Below are positions 11,056 through 24,906 of a DNA stretch of 64,000 bases, one piece after another. Source of the DNA: Calendula officinalis. Lineage: Eukaryota; Streptophyta; Magnoliopsida; Asterales; Asteraceae. The stretch is from positions 10,000,001 through 10,064,000 of the forward strand of contig OY970823.1 of the NCBI GenBank assembly GCA_963853835.1. The letters run 5' to 3'. The notes beneath the pieces are model-generated. The model was given only the letters and a program-made list of their open reading frames with translations. It was not told the origin of the DNA and ran no database searches. How positions within the stretch are numbered: position 1 is the first letter of the stretch; each line of letters opens with the position of its first letter. The translations under genes and the position numbers were made by a program.

Positions 11056-14000
11056 GATTTCGTCCTCGGAATCAGTAGAAATATTTCAACCCACTTTCGA
11101 CCGAGCATTCCGTTCTCATTCTCTTGTGGTCATTACCATCAAACTTTTCCCATTCCAATTTAGTCAACAATATGTATTTAAACATTCACTTAACCCCGTT
11201 AGGCCCGAATGGGTCAAAAAAATCAATCTTAAACTCATAATACTTAAACGGGTCAAAATTTCACAATTTGATCATAACACATTCAATCCTTCAACCAATC
11301 TTGCTAATACACATAGGAGCGGTGTGACCAATCCTTTAACCAAGTTGTAATCCAACATTGTCTAACCTTTGACTTAAACACAAAGTCAACTATACTTTAT
11401 CATTTTCCTTGTTCACTAACGGTTCCATTAATCATCTTTCCCTCTACCATCGACCTTTAATTGTGATTCATCAACCATCATATACTCGATTCTCAAATTC
11501 AACTCGAAAACACCCAACGGGTCAAAGTCGCATAATCCGACTATAACTCTTTTAGTTATTCCACTAACCTTTTCACATACACACAATCGATATATTATGC
11601 TCTCATCATACACACAACCGATCACAAGTTGACTAACCTTGACTTTTGCAATAAGTCAACCTACTTTTCCAAACTAACACGTTATGTACTCACGTGATAC
11701 CATTCTCAACTTATCACTTCCGGTTCTACTCATTATTGTTTCCTTAACAATCGTTCCCGTTTTTCCAAAATTTCAATTTTCTCCCCCTAATAATCTGAGA
11801 GTCGCACCTTTACTTAAGGTCATACTAACATTTACTGTTCCTTGACCTTCATTTGGTCACTCATACCAACACTTAGTATTCTCTCAACCATTTTTGTACC
11901 ACATCGATCAATTTCATAACTTTCCTTCTCAATTATCGGTATTAGATCTCCTACCGCAACACATTCTACAATTCCACAACCCATATCTTAGACACCAATA
12001 GAGTTTGCTCACTAGGAATTTCTCTTTCCTCCTACTCTATAAATCGTAGGCATCTCCTACACATACACAACCTAAATGGAATCCGCATTTTAAACCAAAT
12101 TCTCACTTGTTATAAAATAATAACAATACTTATTAACCACATGGTTCTACATTCGTCATATATATACATATATATAAACATTATATAAACACACAATTCA
12201 TACATTAACTATTTTATCGAGATGATCGGAAAGCCTCCAATCCATCAAGATCCAAATTGTCACAGTGATTGGAACATCTCCAATCACGGTATGGAACCAT
12301 TGAGATTCGCCCAACCGATTCCACCCCCAAACATCATAGTAGCCGGGGATCCCCCGAACTACCACATCATCATTTTCTTTCATATTTAACTAATTTCTCA
12401 TTTGACATACTTCTTATCACGTTTCGTATAACGTCACATTTCCATTTTCATATTCCTTCAAGGCCATCACATGACGTACATGCATTATACCTCGCGGGTA
12501 ACTAATAAAATCTCCGATTACTATTTACCGTTTCACTTACACACTAGCCATCCTTAATCGATTCATTTCCTTATTACCACATTTCCAAATCCTTTTGTCA
12601 CCACCGGAGTAGCTACCACTCCATTCCATTAACCATAATTCACCGGTCAACCCGGTCATCTTTGAGTCAACCAATCAACTCCGATCTACATTTGAAACCT
12701 ATGACTTAGCACCTAAATGCCCAACATTCAATGTTCTACTTTTATACATCGTGAGACTTAGAAATATTCCTTTCCCAACCGTAGTCTCACACTACCCCCA
12801 TGTCATTTATCGTCATACCATTACTATGACATTTTACCAACACTTGTTTCTTACCCTTAATATCGAATCCATCATTCCCGACACAAAACGTTGTTATGGC
12901 TATATGCTAACTTTTACTCAACCATTTTCAACCATAAAAATTCATCATTCCTTGACACTTATTCTTTTCCACCTATTTTCCATTTATGAGTTCTAAGGCA
13001 TCACCATACCTTAGTCATTCTTTCCTTTACTGTTCACGTATAATAATATTACATTACTTATTTGGATCCCCGCCGGACATCCAAATTCCATTTCCAAACT
13101 TTCTATTTCTAAAATTCTCATCCATACTAACAATTCTTACCAAGACTTAGTACCTCATTGTACTACTACCTTTTGTTGAAACACATTTACCATCCTCGTG
13201 GTTCGTCCTTTGATACTAAATAATAGCATCATTCCTTTTATGTTACTAGTTCATATTCCCATACACATAACTAACCGGGAAGACTATTCCCAATATAAAA
13301 CTCCACATCATACGACTTATCTCCAATTTCTATAAGCACCATTTCGTGCGATAACCAAACAATTAAGTCATAAGCACATAACATCAATATCACCTAAGAT
13401 CTCCGAGGTTGAATCATGGACCCCCCCCTCTAGATTCCCTTTCGGGTCGACTTCCCCTTTCAACTCACTCGTGAGTTCCTTTCACAACATTTTGTACCGC
13501 GCTCTCTTTCCCAAAGTTTCATACAACACATTCCACCGTGTCAACGCCTCATCCTTCAATAAAGGTGATGTCAAGGTCACCATATCATTCTCCCTTCGTT
13601 TGCTACTCTCTAGCGCTTGCTCAAACTACCGAGTCCACCACATCGTGACCTCCGGCTCAGAACTTCCGAAATACACAACTGATGGTCTTATATAACGTCA
13701 TTTCATTTCTTCCAACTAGGTCTTGCTACCTTTTTTTTGTAGATACTTCTCACTACGGACTTCGCCATTCGATGACTCTTCCTTCATACGGGGATTGGAA
13801 TCATTCCGCCTACCCTCATTCATTCAATTATCCAAAATCTAGTTCATATCATCATTCATAACACTTCCCAATTTAGTGGAGCTCGTCCACTTTTCACATT
13901 CATTCTTTCGCCATACCAACGTACCCATCAAACAATATTCAAACGATCAACTCAACAGTCGAAAACACACAACTAGATCAAAACATGGCATTTCTCATAG

Positions 14001-14204
14001 GGGTCGACCCTATCATACAAATGCCCTACGGTCTCAAAAGACTCACATTGCATAATTCATAACAACTTCTATAGGTACCCTAGGTTCAACCCTAAACTTA
14101 ACAATAAGTCTCAAGATCAACCTATCGATCTCAAGGAATCTTACATTCCTATAGCTACAGTCTAAGACTAGGATGGTCATCCAACCTAATTCACAAAAAC
14201 TATA
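11056..14204 (-). other. G1 internal region without recognisable coding
   Basis: About 3.1 kb rich in A, C and T on the plus strand. No ORF above about 80 codons matches gag, protease, integrase or RT. It includes CCGGGGATCCCCCGAACT near 12343, a motif also found in the G1 LTR, and sequence resembling a long chromovirus leader. I see no host gene. Confidence 0.6.
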
Positions 14205-14216
14205 GCTCTGATACCA
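14205..14216 (-). other. Primer binding site of G1
   Basis: Minus strand TGGTATCAGAGC (initiator Met-tRNA), three bases from the LTR border at 14220. Confidence 0.9.
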
Positions 14217-14219
14217 AGT

Positions 14220-14550
14220 TGTAACACCCGTATTTTTATAACATCGTTTAAAACATTTAAAATACATTTTTCCCAATATTTGACACATTGTCCAAAATAC
14301 AGTTTAACAAAAACCTTAAACCTTTATCAGAGTTTACAAAAATACGGTGTCACCAAGTATATCAAAACCATAGGCAAACGGGATCTACCTAAGAGCTCCC
14401 GAGCTAAACATCTCTAGGCCACTTCTAGTGCAACCTTCTATCACTTCGAACCTGTACCTGAGTACATAGCCACAAAACAAACGTAGTACGTGAGACAAAA
14501 TAGTCTCGTGAAATACATGGGTTTTAGACCCAAATAATAATAATAATTGC

Positions 14551-14638
<88 letters not shown>

Positions 14639-15060
14639 TATACTACATCAATATAGGCTAGTCACCCTATAGTGACCCTATCGATCATGTTTCCCTAGCA
14701 AACATATCTAGTACTTAAACATATAGGTACCAGAAGCACATTAACTTATTAACCGGGGATCCCCCGCATTAATAAGCTTCAACCAAAAATCTAGTATATA
14801 AACATATACATACTAGAAACATACCGGGGATCCCTCGAACTAATTAGAGGCTCAACGTATCTAACTGTCGGGTCATCCCATCACTAGCTACAAGCTCAAG
14901 ATACCGGCAATAGGAAGTCGCCCACGCTACCGATAGCTGCCTTACTCGCCAAAATACGTCCAGGTAGCAAGACTTCTATCGTGGATGAGTCGATGGGAAT
15001 CCACCCAACTGCCCCTCAATCCACACCTCATGACCGGGAGTTGCCGTGTCATCACATCAT
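14220..15060 (-). repeat. Right (5') LTR of G1, first piece
   Basis: Starts TGTAACACCCG and aligns with 8428-9262 of the left LTR. It includes the TA/CA microsatellite at about 14555-14638. It stops at TSD ATCAT (15056-15060), where element A entered, and resumes at 29277. Confidence 0.9.
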
Positions 15061-15945
15061 TTAAGGATTTATGTGCACTGTTAGTCAACCTATGATGATA
15101 CATCCATGCCTACGAAACACTTAAGGGTCACACCGGTGAGTGCATGTAATACGAGCAAGTTATGCAACGATAATACGAAAAGGAATGATTCATAATAGTC
15201 ATTATGAATCAGTTAAGTATTAAGTTAAGTTTAACTTATTACTAGATTTGTTTAACTAGTTAATTAATACAAGTAGTTGTACATTTACTAGTTGAGTAAA
15301 TATACAATGTGTTAATAGATTATCCATGATATGATTTAAGGCTATTAAATCATATAGTAATTGGATAATATTATTGTGTAAATTATATAAAGGTTATTAT
15401 ATAATTAACTATTAAAAGTATAAATACAAGTATATATAATTCGTGTATATGGGTACCTAATTATTAGTGTGTTAATACTAGACATTTAATAGTTAAGTGC
15501 AACAACATTAAACTAGTTAAACTATAAGGGATAGAAGTGTAAAAGGATAAGTTTAATTAAGAGATTAGTCTTAATTAAACTAGAAGGGCCCTAAGTGAAA
15601 GTCCATCTATTATAAATAGAGGGCTTAGGCATCACTTATTAGGTTACACCTTAGAAGCCGAATCCCTTGCCCCTTTTCCTCCTATTCGGCGGAACCAAGA
15701 ACACCATCACTTGGTGTTCTTCGTTCTTCGTGTTCTTCATTCGTTCTTCGTGTTCTTCAAGTCTTAAAGATCCAAGTTCGTTGCAAGTGATCATCTAGAG
15801 GATCGTTCGTCGTGTTCATCATCAGTGGACTTATCTTAAGCATTAACCTATGGTATGATTCATGGAACACTCTTCCTCCTTCTCCTCTTGTTCGAAGTCG
15901 AACCAATAACCCTAGGGTTCTTGGTAGTAGTCGACGTACACACAT

Positions 15946-15980
<35 letters not shown>

Positions 15981-16218
15981 AGTTCTTCGTATAAGGTTTC
16001 TTTCTTGTTAACCTAATCTAGATTTCCAACATCCCAATCCTTTAGGGTTTAAGGATTAGGTTTAATCCCAGTTCCGCATCTAGGGATTAAATCAGCTAGT
16101 TGTTTTCAACCGGTCAAGAACAAGTTCATGTTCTTGGTCAGTCATCTTTCGAATCAAGTATACTAGGAGGTCGATCCTATGGGTCGATCAGTCGCATGGT
16201 GCGTAGTGAAACCCTAAA
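15061..16218 (+). repeat. 5' LTR of element A
   Basis: 1158 bp from TTAAGGATTTATG to GAAACCCTAAA. The other LTR has TGAAGG and CCCTACA at these ends, so both termini carry point changes. It contains TATAAATAGAGGG (about 15611), a promoter-like TATA box, a GT microsatellite (15951-15977) and repeated TTCGTGTTCTTC motifs. Confidence 0.9.
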
Positions 16219-16219
16219 G

Positions 16220-16232
16220 TGGTATCAGAGCC
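16220..16232 (+). other. Primer binding site of element A
   Basis: TGGTATCAGAGCC, initiator Met-tRNA type, two bases inside the LTR end. Confidence 0.9.
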
Positions 16233-18766
16233 AGGTTTAGAGATCTAGACTAGATTAACAAAGATTGTTTGTTTACTTTAATTACAAGTTTTTTTTTTTT
16301 CAAGTTTTTCTTCTTCTTCTTCTTATTTTTCGAAAAAAGGGAAGAACCCTAGGACTAAGAATATAAAACTAGTCTAGTTTAATTGGTCAAGAAGGTTTCT
16401 GAGAACCCTAGCAATTTTTGAAATACAAGGAAGAACCCTAGGATCAAGTATGTTAAACAAGATATGTTTAATTGATCAAAAGGATTCTTTCCTTTTCTCC
16501 CTTGAATTTTCGTGGCCTAGGAAGAACCCTAGGATCAAGTATGTTAAACAAGATTTATTTAATTGATCAAAAGGATTCTTTCCTAATCCCTTAGGATTTT
16601 CGAAATCTAGAGGATACTTGAACACCAAGTTTATTAAACTAGCCTAGTTTAATTGGTGGAAAAGTTTCCTAGCTTTGAGATTTCCGAACCCCTAAAAAGA
16701 ACCCTAGAAGTTTAAACTAGTTTAAGTTTAATAGTTTAAAAGTATTAATTAGGATAATAATCTAAAACCTAGTGAATTAAACAAGTTTATGTTTAATAGG
16801 TTTAATTATTATTTTTGATAGATTTATTAAAGCTAGTTCTTTAAACCTAGAAATTTAGACAAAGTTTTATTGTCTATAAGGTTTAAATTAAATAGTTTAA
16901 ATGAATTTATTAAAAGTTATAATCTATCTTAGAATTTAAACAAATTTTATTGTTTATATAGGATTGATTAAAATTAATCTTTTAATTAAAATAATGTCTT
17001 TGATCAAGAAAGTCAAAATCCTAGTTTTGATTGGTCAAAAACAAGATTAGAGTTCATCTAATTAATTTAGGGAATTGATAAAGAAGATGTTAATTTTTAA
17101 GTTATAAAATTAACAAGGTGTATTTAATTATTTATATATATGTATTAATATTTTCTGAATTTTTTAATTATTAGTTAAAATTGAATTTTAAAAGATATAA
17201 TAAGTTTATACGTATTTTAATTAGATTAAGTTAAATACATACGTATAAATTAGATGTAATATTCTTATTAGAATGTTACAAGTTTATTATAAAATATACA
17301 TATATATACGAATACATTAAATACAAGAAAGAAAAATGGAACAATTAAAAAGGGTAATGTTACTTTGATCTTTAAGGATAATGTTATAACTAGTTATTGT
17401 ATAAGTTACAATATAATTAAAACTAGAAAGTACAAAGTTATGATTTCATTATAACTAGAAATTGTACAAGTTAAAATTATATGATTAACTAGAAATATAC
17501 ACAGTTATATATATTATCATATATTAAGATGTATAAAGTTATATGTTATTATAACTAGATAATTATACAAGTATAATATAAGTATTTTACAAGTCATATA
17601 ATGTACTAGATTAATGATCAAGTAAAAAAAAATTACAAGAACCTATATTTAAACTAGTTCAAGTTAAATATAAGAAAGGTTTAAACAAACTAAGAATTAT
17701 TATATATAGTCTTTACATAATAAGTTTATTAGTTTCACCAAGTATAAACCGGTGATTGTGTTAGCTTAAGTTTCATCATGGTTGTTGAAGCTAGTGGGAG
17801 CTACACAAGAAAATCACAAAGTTTATAAGTGTGTCATTAAGACATAAGTTTTGGTCGAATCTAATAAGACAAAACAAATGTTTAATTTCATTATTAGACA
17901 TATGAAGAACTAGGTGTGTTAAACTAGGTTTATGTTTCAAGTTTATGAGCCACAAAAGAATTAAAAAGTTTAACATAAGATTTAAGGTTTTTCAAGTAAG
18001 ATAAAACAAGTAAGTTTTATCCTAGATAAGGTTTTTCACAAAACTCAGTAAAACGTTTTGTACACCTCGTTTTTGGTACACATATAAGTCGCGCAAATTC
18101 TTGAAACTATAAGTTTTAAAGAATACTTCTTAAGTTTTAAAAAGGTGTCTTGTAGAACCCTTTAATTCACAAGTCATAAATTTTAAACAAGGATTAAGAT
18201 TGGAATAAAGGTTTAAGTTTAGTTTAAGACTTAAACAAACCCAAGAAAATCTTAGATCGAAGTACTATCCACCTAATGGAACACCTCACTTGTTAAACGA
18301 TATTCATATTGTAAGGATAAAGAACCTTAGATATGGATTCAAATCATTGCGAGTGTTAGGGTGCGTAAGGTTCTGTGATAATCGGGAGTCCCGACGCAGA
18401 GCATCGCACTGTCTTAGATGGTCTGATCTACTTTGGTGATAATCAGGAGTCCCGGACCAAAAAGTACTTGAGTAGAATAAACATACTAGACTTTATTACT
18501 AACTTAGAAATGTACAATTAGATGTACAAGGTTGTAATAAGTTATAAGTCTACAGATTCTACGATCCCTAGGAATCGTGTCAAGTCTTGATACGATCGGT
18601 AAGGACGTTACCTACCAGAAATAGCATGTCTCGTCGGGAAGTGCCCAAACCTTGGGACGAGAATGTGATATATGGATCTTAGGCCTAAAATATTAATTAT
18701 GGGTTTATAATATATTTTAGATAATGTTTATTGATGATTACTAATTAAACTGGGTTTGATTTGTAG
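16233..18766 (+). other. Leader of element A with conserved block
   Basis: Non-coding 2.5 kb. The first part (about 16330-16700) has four to five diverged repeats containing GAACCCTAGGATCAAG and GTTTAATTGATCAAAAGG. The last 500 bp, from GAACACCTCACTTG (about 18281) to TGATATATGGATC (about 18678), aligns with the leader of element D (minus strand, about 46370-46740). It includes two TGATAATC(G/A)GGAGTCCCG motifs and CCTACCAGAAATAGCATG. Conserved position and sequence suggest a packaging or other cis signal (inference). Confidence 0.75.
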
Positions 18767-19776
18767 ATGGAAGCAACAAACGCAATCGCGACAACAAGTA
18801 CCAACAATCTTTCACTTCGCTCAATCCTCGAAAAGGACAAGTTGACTGGGTCAAACTTTCTCAACTGGGAGCGCAATCTTCGTATTGTGCTCAGGCATGA
18901 GAGAAAGTGGTATGACTTGGAGAGAGCAGTACCAAACACCCCTGCCGTTAATGCTAGAGCTGAAACGAGGCAAGCTTATGATAAGCATGTCAGTGATGCA
19001 CTCGATGTGAGCTGTCTAATGCTCGCCACTATGAGTCCTGAGTTACAAGCGGGACTTATGGATGTGCCTGCATTTGAGATGATCCAGCAACTTAGGGATT
19101 CATTTCAAGAGCAAGATCGCACTGAGAGATTTGACATCAATCGAGCCTTCATTGCAAGATGGTCAAAGGAACGCCGGTGAGTGCCCACGTCATGAAAATG
19201 AAAGGGCACATGGATCACCTCGCTAGACTTGGTCACCCCATACCATTGCAAATGGCAACAGATACTATACTCAACTCGTTTTCAGATGACTACAAGTCTT
19301 TTGTCGTCAACTACAACATGCATAATTTGGAGAAATCCATTGCTGAGCTACGTTCCATGCTCAAGACAGCTGAGTTGAGTTTGGGGACCAAATCTAAGGA
19401 TGTTCTCATGATCGGTAACGGCGGTGGCGGTGGGAAGAAGAGAAAAGGGCATGGTGGTAAAGGAAAGGGTAAAACCTATCCTAACCAAGGAGTGCCAAAT
19501 GGTAAAGGTGTCAAACAAAAGGTCAAGAAGGTTAAGTCTAACACTGCGAGGACCGAGAACCGGTGCTTCAAGTGTGGTGAGGCTGGGCATTGGAAAAGGA
19601 ATTGTCCAAAGGGTGCAAGTGGTAGTGGAGGAAACAACGCAAGTTCCTCAGGTAACACAACCACACTTTTTAATAACTTTAAGATACTTTTAAAGTACGT
19701 TACGAGTAATCTAACTTTTGCAATCATTTATTGCATAAGGAGATGGAAAGTGATGACGACCAGCATGAGATGGTGA
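18767..19776 (+). pseudogene. Gag of element A, one frameshift
   Basis: Copia Gag in two overlapping frames (18767-19180 and 19159-19776). The first holds the N-terminal gag region (LEKDKLTGSNFLNWERNLR). The second has the C-terminal gag region (VNYNMHNLEKSIAELRSML), a Gly/Lys-rich nucleocapsid segment and an intact CCHC knuckle CFKCGEAGHWKRNC near 19563-19604. The frame change lies at about 19150-19165 and fits a 2-nt deletion or a 1-nt insertion. No protease follows: the protein would end about 45 codons after the knuckle. Confidence 0.85.
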
Positions 19777-22125
19777 TGATCCCACGAGCACCAAGTTTTA
19801 TAATTCAGTATTTTGTGGATTCGTTTTTGAATAATTTTACTTTATTGTTTGGATAATTTTATTTTTAACAAGTTTTATTTTGGTTTTAAATAAATTTCGA
19901 ATCCATGGTTGAATTATATTGTGTGCATGTGTAATAATTACACTAGTCAAGGTTTATGACTAGATTGTAAGTCAAGTTTTGATTTACTTATATTTCATGT
20001 TATATATTTGTTTGATTGTTGTATAAATAATGTCTTGATAGCTCAAGGTACTTAGATGCTAGTAATTAGAATGTTTTTCTAATGAAAGTATTTAAGAGTT
20101 TTATGGAAGCATAAGGTTCAAGAGTTATTGAACTTAGTTAAAACATCTTAAGTAATAGTCATTACTTATGATATAAAGTTTTAAAGTATTAGTATTAATA
20201 TAGTATGATTGTATTGGATATAATCAAGATAGACTTTAAGAGTATTATTACAAGTCTTTTATACTTGTGGTAAAGGATTTAATGAAGTCATAATTCCCTA
20301 ATAGGAATAATTGGATATTTGTAAAATACAAGTAAAATGACTTAGACATTAAATGAACTCTTAAAAGGGACAAACTATATTAAAGTATATAAGAATTAAA
20401 AGGTATTATTGCAAATCTTTTATACTTGTAATAAATACAATATTTAATCAAGTCATAATTCCCTAATAGGAATAATGGATATTTGAGAAATCCAAGTGAT
20501 GACTTTGGCGTTAAATAAAGTTCTTAAAAGAATACTAATATGTTTAAGAATTGGAAGTATCGTTTCAAGTGTTTTATACTTGTTAGATATAGTAATCAAT
20601 AAAGATCATAATTCTCTAAACATGAATGTTGGATATTCGCAATTCCAAAGGATGATCTTAATTATTGACAGAATTCTTAAAAAAAGATTAAACTACAAGT
20701 TATTGACTAGGTCAAAGTAGTTTAAGAGATGCTTAAATTCCGTTAAAGTAAGTGGGAGCTAAGACTAACGTAATTCATTAAAGATGTTGATGAATTCAGT
20801 AAGTTAGTAAGACATTAACAACAAGGTTTTACCAAGTCGTTAGCCAAAGAGTTAAGAGAAATAATAAATGATCGTTAATTAGATTATTGCAAACCTAATA
20901 GCGTGATCACAAGTCTTGTGATTAATTACTGCATATCTAATAGGTTGTTAACCCTTCAGTGGATAACATAGTCATTTAAGGAAATTTCTTTAACTAGTAA
21001 GAATATCTACAAATCAAGTAACTAAAAGAGGCTTTAGTTACAAGGATGATTTTATGAATTCAAGAAACTAAGGAGTTAATTTCCAATCCTCCTATGTTTA
21101 CCGAATTACATAAAAGGCAAGACTAGAATATGTTCTAAATGTTGCATGAACAATATCTAGCAAAAACAAAAGAAACAATATTCCTAAATACTCGTCTTGT
21201 GTCTTTAGTTTAATAGAAATGATTGGATTAGTGATAAAATTACAATTAAAATTGTAAGAATCATTAAGTAATCAACACGAACAAAAGGAATAAGTAATGA
21301 TCTAGTAATAATTCAGTATATATGTCCAGTAAGGAATAATACATGAGTTAGTATCATTTTTATTCAGACTTTGTATGGTTTACAACATCCATGAATAAAA
21401 GTTCTTTTATTCAAAAAGATATAAATCCATGACTACTCGTCTTGGTGGGAACCTCGATGGGACGTTAACCTCATCGCGGTATTTGGTGGTAGATTCGAAG
21501 CTCTTCGAAGATAGCTACACAAGTTTTGTGTAAACCAAATATCGGTGATATTCTGTTGGAGGCTCAACGAATATTGGATTGACCGCCGTGACAATACTTC
21601 GTGGTTGAAAAATTCAAAAGTATTGTTCACTAGGATTGTGCTTAAGCCTGAGGTATTTGGTTTAGGATACAATGACTAATGTGCTTTGGTTCGTCTTAGA
21701 CAATTTTGAAATATGTTTGTCATACGAGGCGATACTGGGTACAAAGGCGATACTATGTTTGACATGATGAGAACTTGACAAGTGCACGGGCGTGCCCAAA
21801 CGAACTGATCTGTTCTTTGTCGTTTATCACAGCAGTTTAAATCAAGAAGTCATAAAACGATCTCGAATACAGGAGTTGATAATTTCTACCATGCTCGTAT
21901 TCGTTATCACAAATATCGTGCTGCAAGGGATAAGCCTAACAACGTTACCCAAGAAGTAAAGACAGAGTGTTATTTACTAGGAGACGCTATTAAGAGTTTT
22001 TCATAAAACTATACCAGGGTTACATAAGATGTTTTTATGGGGTTGGTTACCTACATGCCCATCTAGAAGGCCACTGTACCTCGTATCATTAAGACAAAGG
22101 TTACAAACTTGCACAAGTGGGAGTC
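19777..22125 (+). other. Element A region between gag and 3' LTR, no pol
   Basis: AT-rich, non-coding. It includes a three-copy tandem repeat (20235-20700) and a block at 21420-22125 conserved in element C (38680-39449), ending in the PPT AAGTGGGAGTC. The conserved block has no pol motif in any frame that I can find. Its conservation may only reflect shared descent. Confidence 0.7.
20235..20700. repeat. Tandem repeat of about 160 bp, three copies
   Basis: Copies start near 20237, 20404 and 20562, each with TTTTATACTTG, TCATAATTC(C/T)CTAA and a GGATATT(T/C)G segment. The third copy is the most diverged. Absent from element C. Confidence 0.7.
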
Positions 22126-22338
22126 TGAAGGATTTATGTGCACAATTAGTCAACCTATGATGATACATCCATGCCTACGAAACACTTAAGGGTCACACCG
22201 GTGAGTGCATGTAATACGAGCAAGTTATGCAACGATACGACGAAGAGGAATAAATCATAATAGTCATTATGAATCAGTTAAGTATTAAGTTAAGTTTAAC
22301 TTATTACTAGATTAGTTTAACTAATTAATTAATACAAG
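22126..22338 (+). repeat. 3' LTR of element A, first piece
   Basis: Starts TGAAGGATTTATGTGCAC and follows the 5' LTR until TSD ACAAG (22334-22338), where element B inserted. The LTR continues at 28338-29276. Confidence 0.9.
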
Positions 22339-22769
22339 TGTTAGGTCACAACAACCCTGGTTTATAAAGTTAATTGATAGAATATTATACTTAGTGAAAT
22401 ATTAAAGTGATAACACAAGAATATAGTCAATGTATAAATCCACTAAGTGTGTCTTGTTGCGGAATAACAAGACCACTGATCAATTACAAAAAATGTGAAT
22501 ATAAGTTCGTGAATTGGTGAGTACTCCTTTGCAAGCTGATCTCTATTTATAATGTTTATAGAGATCTTACATGATGGCAAAGGAGTAACCGAAGGACTAA
22601 ACTAAGGAAATGACTAAGATCAAGGGATTTGATCTTAGTCCGTTACAATACTGACTTGTAACTCAGTCCTTCTACTCAGTATTGGTTTTCCAATACTGAG
22701 TACTGATACTGAGTGGCCAATACTGGCCAAACTCAGTATCACTCCTAACTTAGCTAATTCAATCTACAT
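22339..22769 (-). repeat. 3' LTR of element B, truncated by the deletion
   Basis: Matches 27836-28266 closely with about ten visible differences, then stops at ATCTACAT (22762-22769), after which pol sequence follows. Confidence 0.85.
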
Positions 22770-24743
22770 ATATCTGAATGAGTAAAATGTCAGAACCTTT
22801 CCTTTTTGAAAATAATGTTTTATCAATTTTTCCTCTTATAAACTTATTTTCAATTAAGTACTCAGACAGGGTATCATACTAGGCTCTGGGAGCTTGTTTG
22901 AGCCCATATAGAGCTTTATCAAGCTTAAAAACGTAATTAGGAAATTTAGGATCAACAAAACCTGGTGGTTGTTTGACATAAACTTCCTCCTGTAGTTTTC
23001 CATTAAGAAAGGCACTCTTGACATCCATCTGATAAACTTTGAAATTCTTGAAAGCTGCATATGCAAGATACAGCCTAATAGCTTCAATTCTTGCAACTAG
23101 TGCAAAAGTTTCATCATAGTCAATGCCTTCTTCTTGCCTGTAACCCTGAGCAACCAGTCTTGCTTTATTTCTGATGACAACACCATCTTTGTCCATCTTG
23201 TTTCTGAACACCCACTTAGTACCAATAATAGTTTTGGCAGCAGGAGGTGGTACTAAGTTCCAAACTTTATTTCTTTCGAACTCTGTCAATTCTTCTTGCA
23301 TAGCTTCTACCCAGTCTTCATCTAATAAAGCTTCATCAGCTTTCTTTGGTTCCATGGTAGATAAGAAGCTTGAGAAAAAAAAAAGTTTGCAGTTGCTTGG
23401 GGTTCAAACTCTAACTTTCTTCTTGTTTGGACACCTTGTTCAATGGGACCAATAATGTTAGCATGAGGATGGTCTCTGTGTTCCCTTAGATTGTTTCCTA
23501 AGGAAACATTTGAAACAAGTTCAACAATATCTTGTTGTGGTAATGGATTGTCTGCCTGATACTGAGTTGAAACTTGTTCAGTATCAGACAATACTGGTTG
23601 CTGTTCTTCTGAATTTTGCAGATTTGATGTGGATTCTTGAGCAGTACTGGAAGATTCACCTTCCTCATAGGTGGAGTTGTTCAGATCAAGAATTGGGAAC
23701 TCAGTATTGGGGTTCTCAGTTATGGGAACCTTAGAATTTGATATATTTGATTTAGACTGAGGTACTTCTTGATCAGTATCACTCATACCATGATCAAAAT
23801 AGTATGGGTGAGACTTGGGCTGTTCAGCAGTAGAGTTTTCTGGATTGCATAGAATTTCTATGCCACTGATGTCTTCTGTTGCTGATGTAGAATGCTCATT
23901 CTGATTTTCATCAAATGTAACATGAATATATTCTACAATCATCTTGGTGGATATGACATACACTCTGAAGGCTTTAGAGTGTGGAGAGTAGCCCATGAAC
24001 ACACCTTCATTTGCTTTGGGAGCGAATTTGTTTAGATTTTGTTTGGTACTGAGTACAAAACATTTACTCCCAAAGATGTGGAAATATTCCACATTATGAA
24101 CCTTGCCATTATATAACTCATAAGGAGTCTTTTGATGTCTCTGGACTATTGTGGCTCTGTTCTGTGTAAAATTTGCACAATTGACAGCTTCTGCCCAGAA
24201 GCTCAGTGCCAGGCCAGCATGGCATAACAAAGTTCTTGCAGCTTCAATCAAGGTTCTATTCTTTCTTTCTACAACACCATTTTGTTGTGGTGTGTAGGCT
24301 GCAAAGAAGTTTTGTACGATTCCTTTTTCTTCACAGAAATCAGCCAATACTGAGTTCTTAAACTCAGTACCATGGTCACTTCTTAGTTGTTTGACCTTGT
24401 TGCCTTTTTGAAGTTCTTCTCTTTTAATGAAGGCAATGATTTCTGTTGTTGCATCTGCTTTGGTCTTGAGAAAAATAACCCATGTATAGATCTTTTTGGC
24501 CAAAGATGGTGTGCTGATGGGGCCAAAAAGATCCATATGTATCATTGTAAGAGGTTCATTAATGGAGTGATTAACCTTTGATTTGAATGAACTCTTCTTC
24601 TGCTTGCCCATTTCACATGCTGAGCATAACTTATCTTTTGAATAAGTAATAGTGGGCAGCCCTCTCACCAGTTTCTTCATACTGAGCTCATTAATATTTC
24701 TGAAATTTATGTGAGAAAGTTTCTTGTGCCATAACCAGTGCAA
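22770..24743 (-). pseudogene. Element B integrase and N-terminal reverse transcriptase
   Basis: Integrase occupies the 24743-to-23322 frame, with HHCC zinc motif (LWHKKLSHINFRN, LCSACEMGK) and catalytic residues in HMDLFGP, RSDHGTEFKN and VVERKNRTL. A long acidic linker follows. RT is in an overlapping frame (23355 to 22879), with KVWNLVPPP, GTKWVFRNKM, ARLVAQGYRQEEGIDYDE and QMDVKSAFLNGK. A TAG follows the KQAPRA motif, and the frame continues to the sequence encoding IQIYV, where the deletion cuts the YVDD active site. Cannot encode an active RT. TFALVARIEA replaces the usual TFAPVARIEA. Confidence 0.88.
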
Positions 24744-24906
24744 CTCTGGCTTTACTTTAGACAGCAGGCATACTCAAATAGTAGGATCTATTTCAGATAA
24801 GTTGACCACATAGACATCTTTTTCTCTTCTAGCAATGAGTACAGGTTGCCCTTTATCATTGTAGATGATTCCTGCAACCTTTCTGAAACGAGCTTCATTG
24901 TCATCA

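Noticed and set aside
14385..14639. Minus-strand frame with a long Tyr-Ile repeat
   Set aside because: Translation of the TA/CA microsatellite in the G1 LTR. No coding context.
15812..15994. Recurring ORF MFIISG.ILS.NLRY in three LTRs (also 28876, 33992 and 40208)
   Set aside because: It lies wholly inside the LTRs of A and C, recurs only because the LTRs do, and has no domain. The overlapping minus-strand frames are equally open.
21433..21672. Minus-strand ORF shared by A (21433) and C (38691)
   Set aside because: Conserved because the elements are copies of one family. It is shorter and changed at the start in C, with no domain or start context.
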